Part shown: positions 8,594 through 18,065 of the stretch, piece after piece
Layout: every line of letters starts with the position of its first letter
Position numbering within the stretch: position 1 is the stretch's first letter
Assembly (NCBI RefSeq): GCF_009017255.1
Contig: NZ_WBZB01000054.1
Coordinates: 1 to 56,677 of the forward strand
DNA: 56,677 nucleotides
DNA from: Alkaliphilus serpentinus
Lineage (GTDB): Bacteria > Bacillota > Clostridia > Peptostreptococcales > Natronincolaceae
Direction: 5' to 3'
The notes under the pieces: model-generated
What the model was told of the DNA's origin: nothing
What the model saw: only the letters and a program-made list of their open reading frames with translations
The model's database searches: none
Program-made: the position numbers and the translations under genes

Positions 8594-9907
8594 TTATTTT
8601 ATAAGCCCCTGCAGTCTTTTTGCTGCATTTTCAAGGGCTTCTTTAGCTGTTATTCTACCAAGCTTAGCCTTCTCTAATTCTTCTCCTACTGCGCCAGTAA
8701 TTTCATTCCATCTCTCTGGGATAGGGCCTACAGGAGGAAGAACCAATGAATCTAAAGTTTCATTAACAACCTTTCTTGAAGCAGGTTTGTCTAGTTCATA
8801 ATAACTTGCCATTACCTTCTCATCTGCTATAGCTGGCACACTCCAACCCTTTTCAATCCTTAAGGAAACTGCATATGGGTCACTGGTCATAAATTTCATA
8901 AATCTCCAGGCAGCTTCTTCCTTTTTAGTATCCTTAGATACTACAAGGGCATCTGCAAAGAAATGATGGGCCTTTTGTGTATTCCCTGGTTCTAAGGCAA
9001 TATCCCATTCAAAATCGGCATCAGCAAATCTTCCAAAATTCCAAATACCTGTGCGAAGCATAGCCAGCTTACCATCTTTAAAGGCATTTAAATCAGCATC
9101 TGGCTGGCTGAAGGTGTCATCATTAAGCTTTGGTGATACTCCATATTTCAATGATTTGTCAATCATCCATTGTAGAGCATCGATATTAGCTTGACTGTTT
9201 ATGGTAACTGACTTATTGTCACTACTCCAAATAGATCCACCATTTTGTGCAATTGTCTTATAGAACTCCCAGAACTGAAATGGTGCATAAGTTCCCCAAA
9301 TACCATTTTTCTCATCTGTAAGCTTTTGTGCTGCTTCAAGTTCTTCCTTCCATGTCCATGATTCATTAGGATATGCAACACTGTTTTTATCAAATAAATC
9401 TTTATTATAGAAAAGTACTACAGCAGAATACCCTTCAGGAAGTCCATATTGCTTACCATTATACTTAAAAGCATCATAAGCTAGCTTCTTGAATACATTT
9501 TCCTTAAATTCTCCATCATTGGCTATTGCACTGTTCATATCTTTAATAACGTCCTTCGCTGCATAGGTGGCAAAATTTTCATACCCAACCTCAAATACGT
9601 CAGGAGCTGCATTACCTGCTATGGCAGCATTTAGTTTCGTATAGTAGTCAGCCCAAGCCAAAACCTCATACTCAACCTTAATATCTTCGTTCAATTCCAT
9701 AAATTTGTCGATCATTGCCTTTAGAGTTTCCTCTTGAGAGCCACTGGCTGTATACTGCATAAATTTAATGGTTACTGGCTCTTTTGCTACTTCAGCTGGT
9801 TGTCCAGACTGTGGTTCTGTAGTTTCTGCTACATCTTTACTACAGCCTACCACAAGGGATAAAACCATAATAATCGCTAGTGCTAGTACTAGAGTCTTTT
9901 TTAACAT
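8594..9907 (-). CDS. sugar ABC transporter solute-binding lipoprotein (family 1)
   Basis: A 437-residue protein from the ATG at 9907, chosen because AGAGGTGG lies five bases upstream; the GTG at 9916 lies inside that site. The leader KKTLVLALAIIMVLSLVVGC ends in a lipobox with Cys about residue 22, followed by an acidic and Pro-rich linker. The body is MalE/UgpB-like (LNAAIAGNAAPDVFEVGYEN, GLPEGYSAVVLFYNKDLFDK, AAWRFMKFMTSD). It captures an oligosaccharide outside the membrane and hands it to the two permeases upstream in the operon. No ATPase gene is in the cluster, so a shared MsmK/MalK-type ATPase elsewhere is likely. Exact sugar unknown. Confidence 0.93.
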   Translation of the reverse strand: MLKKTLVLALAIIMVLSLVVGCSKDVAETTEPQSGQPAEVAKEPVTIKFMQYTASGSQEETLKAMIDKFMELNEDIKVEYEVLAWADYYTKLNAAIAGNAAPDVFEVGYENFATYAAKDVIKDMNSAIANDGEFKENVFKKLAYDAFKYNGKQYGLPEGYSAVVLFYNKDLFDKNSVAYPNESWTWKEELEAAQKLTDEKNGIWGTYAPFQFWEFYKTIAQNGGSIWSSDNKSVTINSQANIDALQWMIDKSLKYGVSPKLNDDTFSQPDADLNAFKDGKLAMLRTGIWNFGRFADADFEWDIALEPGNTQKAHHFFADALVVSKDTKKEEAAWRFMKFMTSDPYAVSLRIEKGWSVPAIADEKVMASYYELDKPASRKVVNETLDSLVLPPVGPIPERWNEITGAVGEELEKAKLGRITAKEALENAAKRLQGLIK

Positions 9908-9992
9908 TTCATCCACCTCTTCATTTTTTTATTTTTTTTCCAAGTTCAATAACAAATAAAAATCTAATCTATACATCCCCCCTTCTTGTTTC

Positions 9993-10826
9993 TTAACCTT
10001 TGTTTCCACCTAACGTAAGTCCCTTAATGAAATATTTCTGAGCAAAGATATATACAATAAATATAGGTATAAAGCTTACTGTATTCCCAGCCATAAGTAT
10101 ATTCCATTCCGTTGCCCACCTGCCTGTAAGTTTACTTAGGCCCAAGGGAAGTGTCATAAGTTCTTTGCTGTTTACAATAATCAATGGCCATAAAAAGCTA
10201 TTCCACGAGTACATGAAGGCAAATATACCTAATGTAGCCATTGCAGGTTTCGACAGAGGAAGTATAATTTTTGTGAATACCTTTAAATAGGAAGCACCAT
10301 CTATATATGCGGCCTCAAGAAATGAATCTGGTATTGTTAGCATGTGCTGTCTCAGTAAAAATGTCCCAAAGGCGCTGAATATATCAGGTAGAATAAGTCC
10401 TAGGAAGGTATCCGCCAATCTTAATTTTGAAAATACTATAAACAAAGGCACTAAAGTAACTTGTTTTGGTATCATCAAGGTTATAAGATATAACATAAAA
10501 AGCACCTCTCGGCCTCTAAATTGGAATTTTGCAAATACAAAAGCTGCCATTGAACAAAATAAAAGCTGTAGAATTGTTGTTATTGTAGAAACGATTACAC
10601 TGTTTATGAAGAATTTTTCTATTGGAAAGTATTTTTTTATTTCAATAAAATTTTCAAAAGTAAATCTATTTGGCAAAAGCTGTGGAGGCATTTTCACCAC
10701 CTCAAGGGCATCTTTAAAAGCCCCGGATATCATCCAAAGAAAAGGAAACACCAAAGTAACTGCAGCTACAGTTAGTATTGTATAGGTCAATAGGTTAGGA
10801 ACTAGAATATTCTTATTTATCTTCAT
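9993..10826 (-). CDS. sugar ABC transporter permease (MalG type)
   Basis: A 277-residue inner-membrane permease with six predicted membrane segments and the cytoplasmic EAA loop EAAYIDGASYLKVFTKIILP that docks the ATPase. It ends FIKGLTLGGNKG, characteristic of MalG-like subunits. AGAGGTGG precedes the ATG, and the start overlaps the previous permease gene by 14 bp, indicating translational coupling. Partner of the MalF-like gene for glucoside import. Confidence 0.93.
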   Translation of the reverse strand: MKINKNILVPNLLTYTILTVAAVTLVFPFLWMISGAFKDALEVVKMPPQLLPNRFTFENFIEIKKYFPIEKFFINSVIVSTITTILQLLFCSMAAFVFAKFQFRGREVLFMLYLITLMIPKQVTLVPLFIVFSKLRLADTFLGLILPDIFSAFGTFLLRQHMLTIPDSFLEAAYIDGASYLKVFTKIILPLSKPAMATLGIFAFMYSWNSFLWPLIIVNSKELMTLPLGLSKLTGRWATEWNILMAGNTVSFIPIFIVYIFAQKYFIKGLTLGGNKG

Positions 10827-11700
10827 AATTGACCCACCTCTTTTGTAGTTTATTCATTACAAGGGTTATGATAAATATTATTGAAAATAATATCCATGAC
10901 TGGGCTGCAGCAAAACCCATTCTATAGTTCTTAAATGCATTCTTAAATATCTGTTCAACCATAGTTGAGGTGCTTCCAGCCGGCCCCCCTCCTGTCATTA
11001 CCATAACCTGATCAAATAATTGAAAGCAGTTTATCAGAGATATCACAAGTATAAAGTAAATTGTTGGTGTTAATAGGGGTAGAGTTATTTTAAAGAACTG
11101 ATTTATTGTATTTGCACCATCAATTTTTGCAGCTTCATAATAGTCATTAGAAATATCCGCCAAACCAGATAGTAATATAATTGTGACAAAACCTACGTCC
11201 TTCCAGACACTGGCCATAATTATTGCAGGCATAGCCCAAAAGAAGTCAGAGAGCCAAACTGGCCCTTGAACTCCTACTAAAGATAACACATAATTTATAA
11301 TACCTGTATTTCCATTAAGAAGCCATTTCCATATTATAGAAACTGCCACCCAAGAGGTTATAACAGGTATAAAAAACATTCCCCGAAAAACCTTTGCTCC
11401 TTTTATGTTCCTATTCAGTAGGGTGGCAAATAATAGGCCCAACCCTAAAACAAGGGGTATATATCCTATCAGGAACTTAAAAATGTTAAAGATGGCGATA
11501 TAGGATTTTTCTTCTGTAAATACATTTATATAGTTCAACAAACCCACAAATTTAGGTTTTCCTAGCATATCCCAATCAGTAAGGCTTACAACTGCTGATA
11601 TTAAAATCGGCAAAAGATTGAATAGTGCCATGCTTAAAAGACTTGGGAGTAAAAAAGCACCTATTACCAAAAGTTTTTTACCCTTTTTATCACCAACCAT
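10813..11700 (-). CDS. sugar ABC transporter permease (MalF/UgpA type)
   Basis: A 295-residue permease with six membrane segments and EAA loop YEAAKIDGANTINQFFKITL. The MTGGGPAGSTST motif before the last segments is typical of UgpA/MsmF-like subunits. AAGGAGG lies six bases before the ATG. It begins 12 bp after the lacI stop, so regulator and importer are one transcription unit. Confidence 0.93.
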   Translation of the reverse strand: MVGDKKGKKLLVIGAFLLPSLLSMALFNLLPILISAVVSLTDWDMLGKPKFVGLLNYINVFTEEKSYIAIFNIFKFLIGYIPLVLGLGLLFATLLNRNIKGAKVFRGMFFIPVITSWVAVSIIWKWLLNGNTGIINYVLSLVGVQGPVWLSDFFWAMPAIIMASVWKDVGFVTIILLSGLADISNDYYEAAKIDGANTINQFFKITLPLLTPTIYFILVISLINCFQLFDQVMVMTGGGPAGSTSTMVEQIFKNAFKNYRMGFAAAQSWILFSIIFIITLVMNKLQKRWVNYEDK

Positions 11701-11711
11701 GTTAAACCTCC

Positions 11712-12740
11712 TTATTTCGTTAATTGGCAGACTGTAGCCCTTTCAACGATGTTTAAAGATAGAGTCATTTCTTTTATTCCTTTTTTATTTCTACCTTCAA
11801 GTATGTCAATCAAAAGATCAGCAGCCACCATTCCCTTTTGTGCAATATCCTGCCTTACAGTGGTAAGAGGAGGAGTAAACATTCTGGTTATAGAAAGGTC
11901 ATCAAATCCAATTATGGAATAATCTTCAGGAATTTGTTTTCCCCATGCTTTAAGACTGTTGATGGCTCCAAAGGCAATTATATCAGCTGTAGCAAATATT
12001 GCTGTCACTGGAAGCCCACTATTTACTATTTCATTACCTGCAGCAATACCATATTCATAATTAACTGACCCACTGTAAACATATTCTTGCCTAAAGGGTA
12101 TTCCAGCCTCTTCTAAAGCTTTTTTATATCCATGAAAACGTTTTTCCATAACGCCATGATTCTTGATCTTTCCTGTTACTATAGCAATATCTTCATGTCC
12201 ATTTGCAATTAAGTGCTTTGTTGCGATATATCCACCATATAAATCATCAATACCTATCATGTAGAAATTCTCATTATTTACATAGCTGTCGAGAAATACT
12301 ACTGGCATCTTTACTTTGCTTAGCTCCTTGCAGTAATCTTCCTCATAAGCACCTAATATTATTGCTCCATCCAGGTTTCTCTGCATAGAAACATCAAAGC
12401 AGCCTCTTCCTCTTTCCACTCTTGATAGAAGAATATGATAACCATTCTCCCTTGCTTTTGTTTCTATACCACCCAGTACATCACTGTAAAAGGGGTTTAC
12501 GATTACAATGTCGCTATTTTCTTCGGTCTGGGGAATGATTACACCTATAAGCATGGATTTATTCTTTACCAAGCTTCTTGCAGAGAAATCTGGCACATAG
12601 TTTAAATTTTCAGCTGCCTCTTTAACGGCTCTTATGGTCTCATCAGACACTTTATTAAACTTTCCGTTGAGTACATAAGAAACAGCAGCAATAGATACAC
12701 CTGATTCCCTAGCTACATCTTTTATTGTAATTTTCTTCAT
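11712..12740 (-). CDS. LacI family sugar-responsive repressor
   Basis: A 342-residue protein with an N-terminal LacI helix-turn-helix (ITIKDVARESGVSIAAVSYV, then LNGKFNKVSDETI) and hinge helix near NYVPDFSARSL, then a periplasmic-binding-fold effector domain (IGVIIPQ, IIGFDDLSITRMFTPPLTTV). Such proteins bind palindromes with a central CG. Identical palindromes TTAAACGTTTAA occur upstream of this gene, the 606-residue glycosidase-like gene and pgmB, so this is the likely pathway repressor and represses itself. AGAGGT precedes the ATG. Confidence 0.92.
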   Translation of the reverse strand: MKKITIKDVARESGVSIAAVSYVLNGKFNKVSDETIRAVKEAAENLNYVPDFSARSLVKNKSMLIGVIIPQTEENSDIVIVNPFYSDVLGGIETKARENGYHILLSRVERGRGCFDVSMQRNLDGAIILGAYEEDYCKELSKVKMPVVFLDSYVNNENFYMIGIDDLYGGYIATKHLIANGHEDIAIVTGKIKNHGVMEKRFHGYKKALEEAGIPFRQEYVYSGSVNYEYGIAAGNEIVNSGLPVTAIFATADIIAFGAINSLKAWGKQIPEDYSIIGFDDLSITRMFTPPLTTVRQDIAQKGMVAADLLIDILEGRNKKGIKEMTLSLNIVERATVCQLTK

Positions 12741-12785
12741 AATAAATACCTCTAATCTAATTTTTTAATATTATTTTAATATTAA

Positions 12786-12797
12786 TTAAACGTTTAA
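12786..12797. promoter_or_regulatory. LacI-type operator upstream of lacI
   Basis: Perfect palindrome TTAAACGTTTAA, overlapping the stop codon of the GH65 gene and 45 bp before the lacI start. It implies autoregulation of regulator and importer genes. Confidence 0.7.
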
Positions 12798-15010
12798 TCA
12801 ACTGTAGATATATTTGTTTTTAGGGGTTTATGGCTATTATCTATTTTAATCTCATATTTTCTATCGTTATAAATTAATTTAAATTGTACATCCTTTATAT
12901 GATCCGGCAAACAGGGTTTTGCCAATAGAGTATGATCTCTAATGTATATCCCACATATACCAAATATAAAGGCCTGCCAGGATGCTCCCGCTGCTGCAAA
13001 GTGGATCCCTTCCTTGCCAGTGTTATTCATAATGTTATCTATATCTAGTCTAATGCTCTTCATTAAATAGCTATAGGCCTCTTCCTTATAATCTAGCCAT
13101 GCAGCAAACTGTGCGTGGGTACCATAGCTTAAGGAGGAATCATGTAATGTTATAGATTCATATTCATCCCAGGCTGCCTTCATCTCTAGCTTGCTAAATT
13201 TATCAGGCAAAAGACACATTAGAAGTATAACGTCTGCCTGCTTTATAACCCTATAGCGCTGCAAACGATCAAAGCAGATTGTCTTATATAAAGGTTCTTC
13301 TCCCTTTTTATATGCTGAAATGTCTAGTACTTCAAGCTTATAAAAGTTATCATCCTCAATATACAGATTTTTAGCTTCATCATAGTTAACCTTGGCCTTG
13401 GTAATAATATCATTCCAAAGATTTATTTCACTTTCTTCAAAGCCCATTTCAGACTTCATATCTATCCATTTAGACCTTCTATTGGACTTCAACATCTCAA
13501 TTGCCTTTTTGCCTAACTCAAGATTGTAGAGGGCTAAAAGGGTAGTATAAGTATTGTTTAGTGTAACTCCTCCATATTCATTGGGTCCCTTTACAAACAG
13601 CATATTATATAGGTCATTTCGTAAATCATAGGTAAAGCGACTCGCCCAATATCTAGCAGTTTGAATTAGAATTTCAGCACCATAATCCAAATAAAATTCA
13701 ATATCCCCGGTTATGTTGTAATAGTTCTCTATGGCGTATGCAATGTCGGCTGTAATGTGAACCTCTGAAAATCCAATATCCCAAGTCTCACATTGTTCTA
13801 TACCATCGGTGTTACACATCCATGGGTAACGTGCACCTGATAAATTCTGATTTCTAGCATTTTCTTCTGCTGCTTTTAAAGTATTATATCTAAACATTAA
13901 TAGATTTTTTGCCGCCTCAGGACAAGTATAGATGTAGAAGGGCAGCATAAAAATCTCAGTATCCCAAAAATAACAACCCTTGTATCTGGAGTGGGTAAGG
14001 CCTCTAGCCCCTATGCTTACGGTTCCATCATGTTGAGAGTTGGATGATATCAACTGAAAAATATTATATCGAAGCCCCTGCTCCAGTAAATCGTCACCCT
14101 TTATATCGATACTGGATATATCCCACTTAAGGGACCATTCCTCTTCTGAATCCCTTAAAACCCTTCGGTAACCCCTGAGGGAAGCATCTGCTATCATTTC
14201 CTTTGAAGCCTTTTCTATATCAGCTATACCATCCCTAGAGGTATATATTGCTGAATAGGTATCTAACTCTATAGAGGATCCTTTAAGAACCTTTTTTGTA
14301 CTCTTAATACCTACAATCTTTGCTAAACTTATGCTGTCATGTTCTACTCCACCCTCTGGGGATACCACGCATAAGGCCTCAGACATATGAATATTTGTAC
14401 CTTTCGTATTAAATCCTATAGATACAGAATTTTTTTTATAGTGATTAATACTAGTAACATCAAATAGCGATACCACTTCACTGTCACTTTTTAACTGATC
14501 ATCTGGTATTGGATTATTTGAAGAGGCTGCATCGATTCCATTTAATACTGTTATCTCCCCACTATAGTTAAGGGGAGTAACCTTATATCTAGTAACCGCC
14601 AGATGCTTCTCTTTGAGACTAAAAAATCTGCTATACTCAATAACGGTATCTCTTTCTTTACTATCTCTAACCGTCAATTTACGGTATAAGACACCATTTT
14701 TCATATCAAGCTCACGATCATAGTCGATTATATTACATTCAAATGGATTAAGCAGCTGTCCGTCAATATATAAGTTTATATAAAATATATTGGGTGTGTT
14801 TACAAAATCCGTTATTCCTGCCTTAATATAATCATACACTCCAGCTATAAACACCATAGCTTCATAAGACTCTTTATTTTCCTCTGGATGGAATCCCCTT
14901 GAGCCCATATAACCGTTGCCCAAAGAAAATAAACTATCATATAATAAGGCCTTTTCAGGTTTGTATTCCTTTTCTATCAGCTTCCAAGTATTAATGCTTC
15001 CATAGCTCAC
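12794..15010 (-). CDS. GH65 family alpha-glucoside phosphorylase
   Basis: About 738 residues from GTG at 15010, the start best served by AGGGGG (eight-base spacing); an earlier GTG at 15037 overlaps the upstream gene and has no ribosome site. GH65 hallmarks: YDSLFSLGNGYMGSRG near the N terminus, the barrel motif YFWDTEIFMLPF, LSGARYPWMCNTDG, and the catalytic general acid Glu in KGPNEYGGVTLNN (codon 13577-13579). These inverting enzymes split an alpha-diglucoside with phosphate to beta-glucose 1-phosphate plus glucose. The pgmB gene in the same cluster uses exactly that product. Specificity (maltose, kojibiose, nigerose, trehalose or other) is not decidable from sequence alone. Confidence 0.9.
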   Translation of the reverse strand: MSYGSINTWKLIEKEYKPEKALLYDSLFSLGNGYMGSRGFHPEENKESYEAMVFIAGVYDYIKAGITDFVNTPNIFYINLYIDGQLLNPFECNIIDYDRELDMKNGVLYRKLTVRDSKERDTVIEYSRFFSLKEKHLAVTRYKVTPLNYSGEITVLNGIDAASSNNPIPDDQLKSDSEVVSLFDVTSINHYKKNSVSIGFNTKGTNIHMSEALCVVSPEGGVEHDSISLAKIVGIKSTKKVLKGSSIELDTYSAIYTSRDGIADIEKASKEMIADASLRGYRRVLRDSEEEWSLKWDISSIDIKGDDLLEQGLRYNIFQLISSNSQHDGTVSIGARGLTHSRYKGCYFWDTEIFMLPFYIYTCPEAAKNLLMFRYNTLKAAEENARNQNLSGARYPWMCNTDGIEQCETWDIGFSEVHITADIAYAIENYYNITGDIEFYLDYGAEILIQTARYWASRFTYDLRNDLYNMLFVKGPNEYGGVTLNNTYTTLLALYNLELGKKAIEMLKSNRRSKWIDMKSEMGFEESEINLWNDIITKAKVNYDEAKNLYIEDDNFYKLEVLDISAYKKGEEPLYKTICFDRLQRYRVIKQADVILLMCLLPDKFSKLEMKAAWDEYESITLHDSSLSYGTHAQFAAWLDYKEEAYSYLMKSIRLDIDNIMNNTGKEGIHFAAAGASWQAFIFGICGIYIRDHTLLAKPCLPDHIKDVQFKLIYNDRKYEIKIDNSHKPLKTNISTVD

Positions 15011-15023
15011 ACCAGCCACCCCC

Positions 15024-16844
15024 TTATTTCTTACCACTATTCAATCCAAAGCCTTCATAAAGAGCATAGGCTAGAAAACCAGCACAGGTTGCAAAGGCAG
15101 CCCCTGTTTCACATTGGCCAGTGTGTTCATTTACACTCTCACAAGCTATCCCATTATCCATATTGGTTTTCATAAGGATCTCTCTAGCATGCTCCTTCTC
15201 TCCACAAAGCAAGCTATTGCAAAGACTCAATATCCATGGGTGGGGTGCATGCTCACAGCCTATTTCAGCAATATTACAATTGGCGAAGGAATAGGCGTAT
15301 GATGGATCCTTAATATTTTTGACTGTATCTACATAAACCTCATCTTCATAGCTACAAAAGCCCATATATGCAGATAGAAGTAAGCTTCCAGGAGGCTCAT
15401 CATATATGTTAAAGTTACCTTGTAGGTCTACAGACCATGCAAATATTTTTTTGCCTTTGTGTTCTACAATACAGTTCTCATTTATTGCCGTCTTTACTTT
15501 GTCAGCCCTTTTAAAGAGTTCTTCCTTTTTATCAAGATTTCCTAGTTTTTCATTGATCTCTCCAAGGTTTTTAAGTATACGCCAAACTAATATGTTGTTA
15601 TATGTAAGATATGGATAAACAATCATATCATCTGTTGGCTGTAGAAAAGTATCATAAAGCTCAATACTCTCATGTCTATGCTCATCAAGTATTTCCAGTA
15701 TGCTTTCTATACCTTTTTTATACTCAGGAATATTGATAATATCATAATCTCCAGTATGGACTACATAATTATACAGGGCAATTACTGGTGCACAAAGTTC
15801 ATCAAGTTCAAAGCCAGGCTCTAGAACTGTTCCATCAATATATCTACTATGAATACCTATATTTTTTATCTGTGTTTTAAAGACATAATTCAGCATTTTT
15901 TTTGCATATTGGGAGTCAGCTATTAGTATAGAAGGAAAGCTCCATAACAAGCTATCTCTGTCCCAGTAAGCTGCACTTACATAATACCGTGGGCTTCTAG
16001 AGGTAACAAGTACCAGATCTTCTGTATCTAAGGTTTTTCCTGTTGCAAAGAAAAAATTAAAGAATAGATTTTCATTAAGAATTCTTTCGATGTTCTCGTC
16101 TTCAGCCCTTTTCATCCTTTTCTTAAGCCATTCATAGGTTGCCTTAAATTCATATTCAAAGCCTCGCCTATACATTTCCTTAGCAGAAGTAATTGCAGCA
16201 ACTTCTTCATAGCCAATGCCAAAATAGTAATTAACTCTTTTTTCTTCCCCCGGTGCTATATTTACCTCTTTACTAAAGTAGTAATCTATTTCTTTATTAT
16301 TGTAGTTTGCAACACTTGTCATGCCTTCCTCTGGCATAGGTGCGAAGGAGAGGATTGTAAAGGCATCCTTTAAGTCAAAGCAGTAACTTCCCTTATTCCA
16401 GTTGCTTTTGTAGAATATCCGCTTTGCTTCAATCTCTTTGCTTTCATTAATTTCGTGTATAGCACGAGACCAAGTTCCTTCTAGACCTAGTTCAATACTC
16501 ACTTCCTTATCTGTTGGGTTTTCAACAGCAAAGGAATATACAAAGCCTCTTTCGTTAATAGGCGCAAGTATAGTAGCATTTATTTTTATGTCTCCAGCAA
16601 TACCTTTAAAGGAGGGAACCCAATGATATTGTCTATTCCACTTAATATCTTTAATGTCATATTTCATATTATCTTGTTTTACAAAGGGCCTAAGCAAAGG
16701 TGAATCTTCCCTACCCCTTAAAGAAATCATTCCTTTATATCTCATATATAACAAAGTCATGCTTAATATAGCGCCATCTGATTCTCTAATTTCCGGTAAT
16801 GAAATAAATTCATTGCCCGTTGCAAATATATTGTATTTATCCAA
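15024..16844 (-). CDS. six-hairpin (alpha/alpha) glycosidase-like protein, family unassigned
   Basis: The 606-residue cytoplasmic protein has an N-terminal beta-rich half (to about residue 230) and a helical toroid half. Conserved-looking motifs are AAYWDRDSLLWSFPSIL (acidic WxRDS as in GH125-like proteins), DGTVLEPGFELDELCAP, and GCEHAPHPWILSLCNSL with GQCETGAAFATCAGFL at the end. The layout resembles GH15, GH63 or GH125 glycosidases, but I cannot place it in one family. It starts with TTG, supported by AAGGTGG four bases upstream. It lies between pgmB and GH65 with an operator in front, so it likely trims the same glucoside substrate. Confidence 0.75.
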   Translation of the reverse strand: MDKYNIFATGNEFISLPEIRESDGAILSMTLLYMRYKGMISLRGREDSPLLRPFVKQDNMKYDIKDIKWNRQYHWVPSFKGIAGDIKINATILAPINERGFVYSFAVENPTDKEVSIELGLEGTWSRAIHEINESKEIEAKRIFYKSNWNKGSYCFDLKDAFTILSFAPMPEEGMTSVANYNNKEIDYYFSKEVNIAPGEEKRVNYYFGIGYEEVAAITSAKEMYRRGFEYEFKATYEWLKKRMKRAEDENIERILNENLFFNFFFATGKTLDTEDLVLVTSRSPRYYVSAAYWDRDSLLWSFPSILIADSQYAKKMLNYVFKTQIKNIGIHSRYIDGTVLEPGFELDELCAPVIALYNYVVHTGDYDIINIPEYKKGIESILEILDEHRHESIELYDTFLQPTDDMIVYPYLTYNNILVWRILKNLGEINEKLGNLDKKEELFKRADKVKTAINENCIVEHKGKKIFAWSVDLQGNFNIYDEPPGSLLLSAYMGFCSYEDEVYVDTVKNIKDPSYAYSFANCNIAEIGCEHAPHPWILSLCNSLLCGEKEHAREILMKTNMDNGIACESVNEHTGQCETGAAFATCAGFLAYALYEGFGLNSGKK

Positions 16845-16861
16845 TATTCCACCTTCTTCCT

Positions 16862-16873
16862 TTAAACGTTTAA
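16862..16873. promoter_or_regulatory. LacI-type operator upstream of the 606-residue glycosidase-like gene
   Basis: Perfect TTAAACGTTTAA, 17 bp before the TTG start and directly upstream of its ribosome binding site. A weak TATACA lies just upstream on the minus strand, so a repressible internal promoter is possible. Confidence 0.7.
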
Positions 16874-16900
16874 CTATGTATATTTAAATTCTATTATTGT

Positions 16901-17554
16901 TTAGTTAAATAGTTGCAATATCTGATCTGTTTCACATAGTCCTGGAATAACCATATCTGCCCCAATAAGATTGGAATTATCGCCTATCCCCACAGCATAC
17001 ATACCTGCCTTTTTTGCAGCTTCAATACCTGCATAGGCATCCTCAAATACAACGCATTCATCGGGGTTTCCTCCTAAAGCTTCAGCTGCTTTTAAAAACA
17101 CCTCTGGATCTGGCTTAGGCCTTTCAACTAAATTTCCATCTATAATAGCATCAAATAAATCCTTAAGCTCTAGCCTTTCTAGAATGATTTGGGAATTTTT
17201 ACTTGCTGTAGCTAAGGCTATTTTAATTCCATTCCTTCGCAACAATGTTAAAGTTTCAACTGTACCCTTTAATATCTCCCTCTTGTCTACTTTAGAAATA
17301 TAGTCAATGTACCAGCTGTTTTTCATCCTACACAGTTCTTCTAGCCTATCTGATGGAAGGTTTTTTACGTTGCCAACCTCCAATAGTATTTCCAAAGACC
17401 GCATACGACTTACCCCTTTAAGCCTTTCATTATCAGCCATAGTAAATTCAAAGCCCAAGCCTTCAGCCAGCCTCCTCCATGCTTCATAATGATATTTAGC
17501 AGTATCTACAATAACCCCATCCATGTCAAATAGTGCATATCTATAGGATTTCAT
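16901..17554 (-). CDS. pgmB: beta-phosphoglucomutase (HAD superfamily)
   Basis: About 217 residues from the ATG at 17554, which has GGAGGG five bases upstream; the upstream ATG at 17569 lies before that site. The HAD core has nucleophile motif ALFDMDGVIVDTAKYHYEAW with both Asp residues, the KGVSRMRSLEILL cap region typical of beta-PGM, Ser/Thr motif ALATASKNSQ, the Lys of NLVERPKPDPEVFL and acidic VFEDAYAGIEAA. It converts beta-glucose 1-phosphate to glucose 6-phosphate in the cytoplasm, completing phosphorolysis by the GH65 enzyme. First gene behind the strong promoter at 17656-17684. Confidence 0.93.
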   Translation of the reverse strand: MKSYRYALFDMDGVIVDTAKYHYEAWRRLAEGLGFEFTMADNERLKGVSRMRSLEILLEVGNVKNLPSDRLEELCRMKNSWYIDYISKVDKREILKGTVETLTLLRRNGIKIALATASKNSQIILERLELKDLFDAIIDGNLVERPKPDPEVFLKAAEALGGNPDECVVFEDAYAGIEAAKKAGMYAVGIGDNSNLIGADMVIPGLCETDQILQLFN

Positions 17555-17635
17555 GAAAGCCCTCCGCATAAAACTAGTTTAGTTAAATATTTAAATCTAA
17601 AATTAGTATATAATAGATATATTACTGCACGTTAC

Positions 17636-17647
17636 TTAAACGTTTAA
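17636..17647. promoter_or_regulatory. LacI-type operator at the pgmB promoter
   Basis: Perfect TTAAACGTTTAA starting eight bases downstream of the -10 box, so it covers the transcription start, ideal for repression. Confidence 0.8.
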
Positions 17648-17655
17648 CTAACTTT

Positions 17656-17684
17656 AGTATACAACGCTATAATTTAACTGTCAA
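17656..17684 (-). promoter_or_regulatory. sigma-A promoter of the glucoside cluster
   Basis: On the minus strand, TTGACA (17679-17684) and TATACT (17656-17661) are 17 bp apart. The LacI-type palindrome follows immediately. Confidence 0.85.
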
Positions 17685-18065
17685 TAATATTTTTCCATTG
17701 TTATCTGCTTTTTACTATGGAATTTGCCAAACCTTCAATTGTTTATTTGATAAATTTATTAATATTATATAAATCTCAATAAATTCAATGATGCTAAAGG
17801 AGCTAAGGTGTTTTTTTAGATTTCTATCATTTTAGAAAAGTACTTCATTAAAGAAGGAAAGGTGTCAACTTCAGTTTTTAGACTATAGTATTCATATCCT
17901 TTAGTAATTTATGATTTACTATTATATTACCTTCTTTTAATTTACATTTAAAAAACCCATACCTGTATATAGGTATAGGTTCAAATCATTTAAATAATAG
18001 CAGTCTTTAGAGATGTTAAAATTTCAAAAAGTTAATTTTAGTCTCACTAAGCACATCAAAATCTT
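17685..18065. other. gene-free AT-rich spacer between the sugar and amino-acid clusters
   Basis: I see no coding sequence here. Besides the terminator at 17946-17981 it holds no repeat or regulatory pattern I can support. Confidence 0.6.
17946..17981 (-). terminator. rho-independent terminator of the amino-acid ABC/aminotransferase operon
   Basis: On the minus strand, AACCTATACCT pairs with AGGTATGGGTT and is followed by a run of T, about 85 bp past the aminotransferase stop. Confidence 0.8.
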
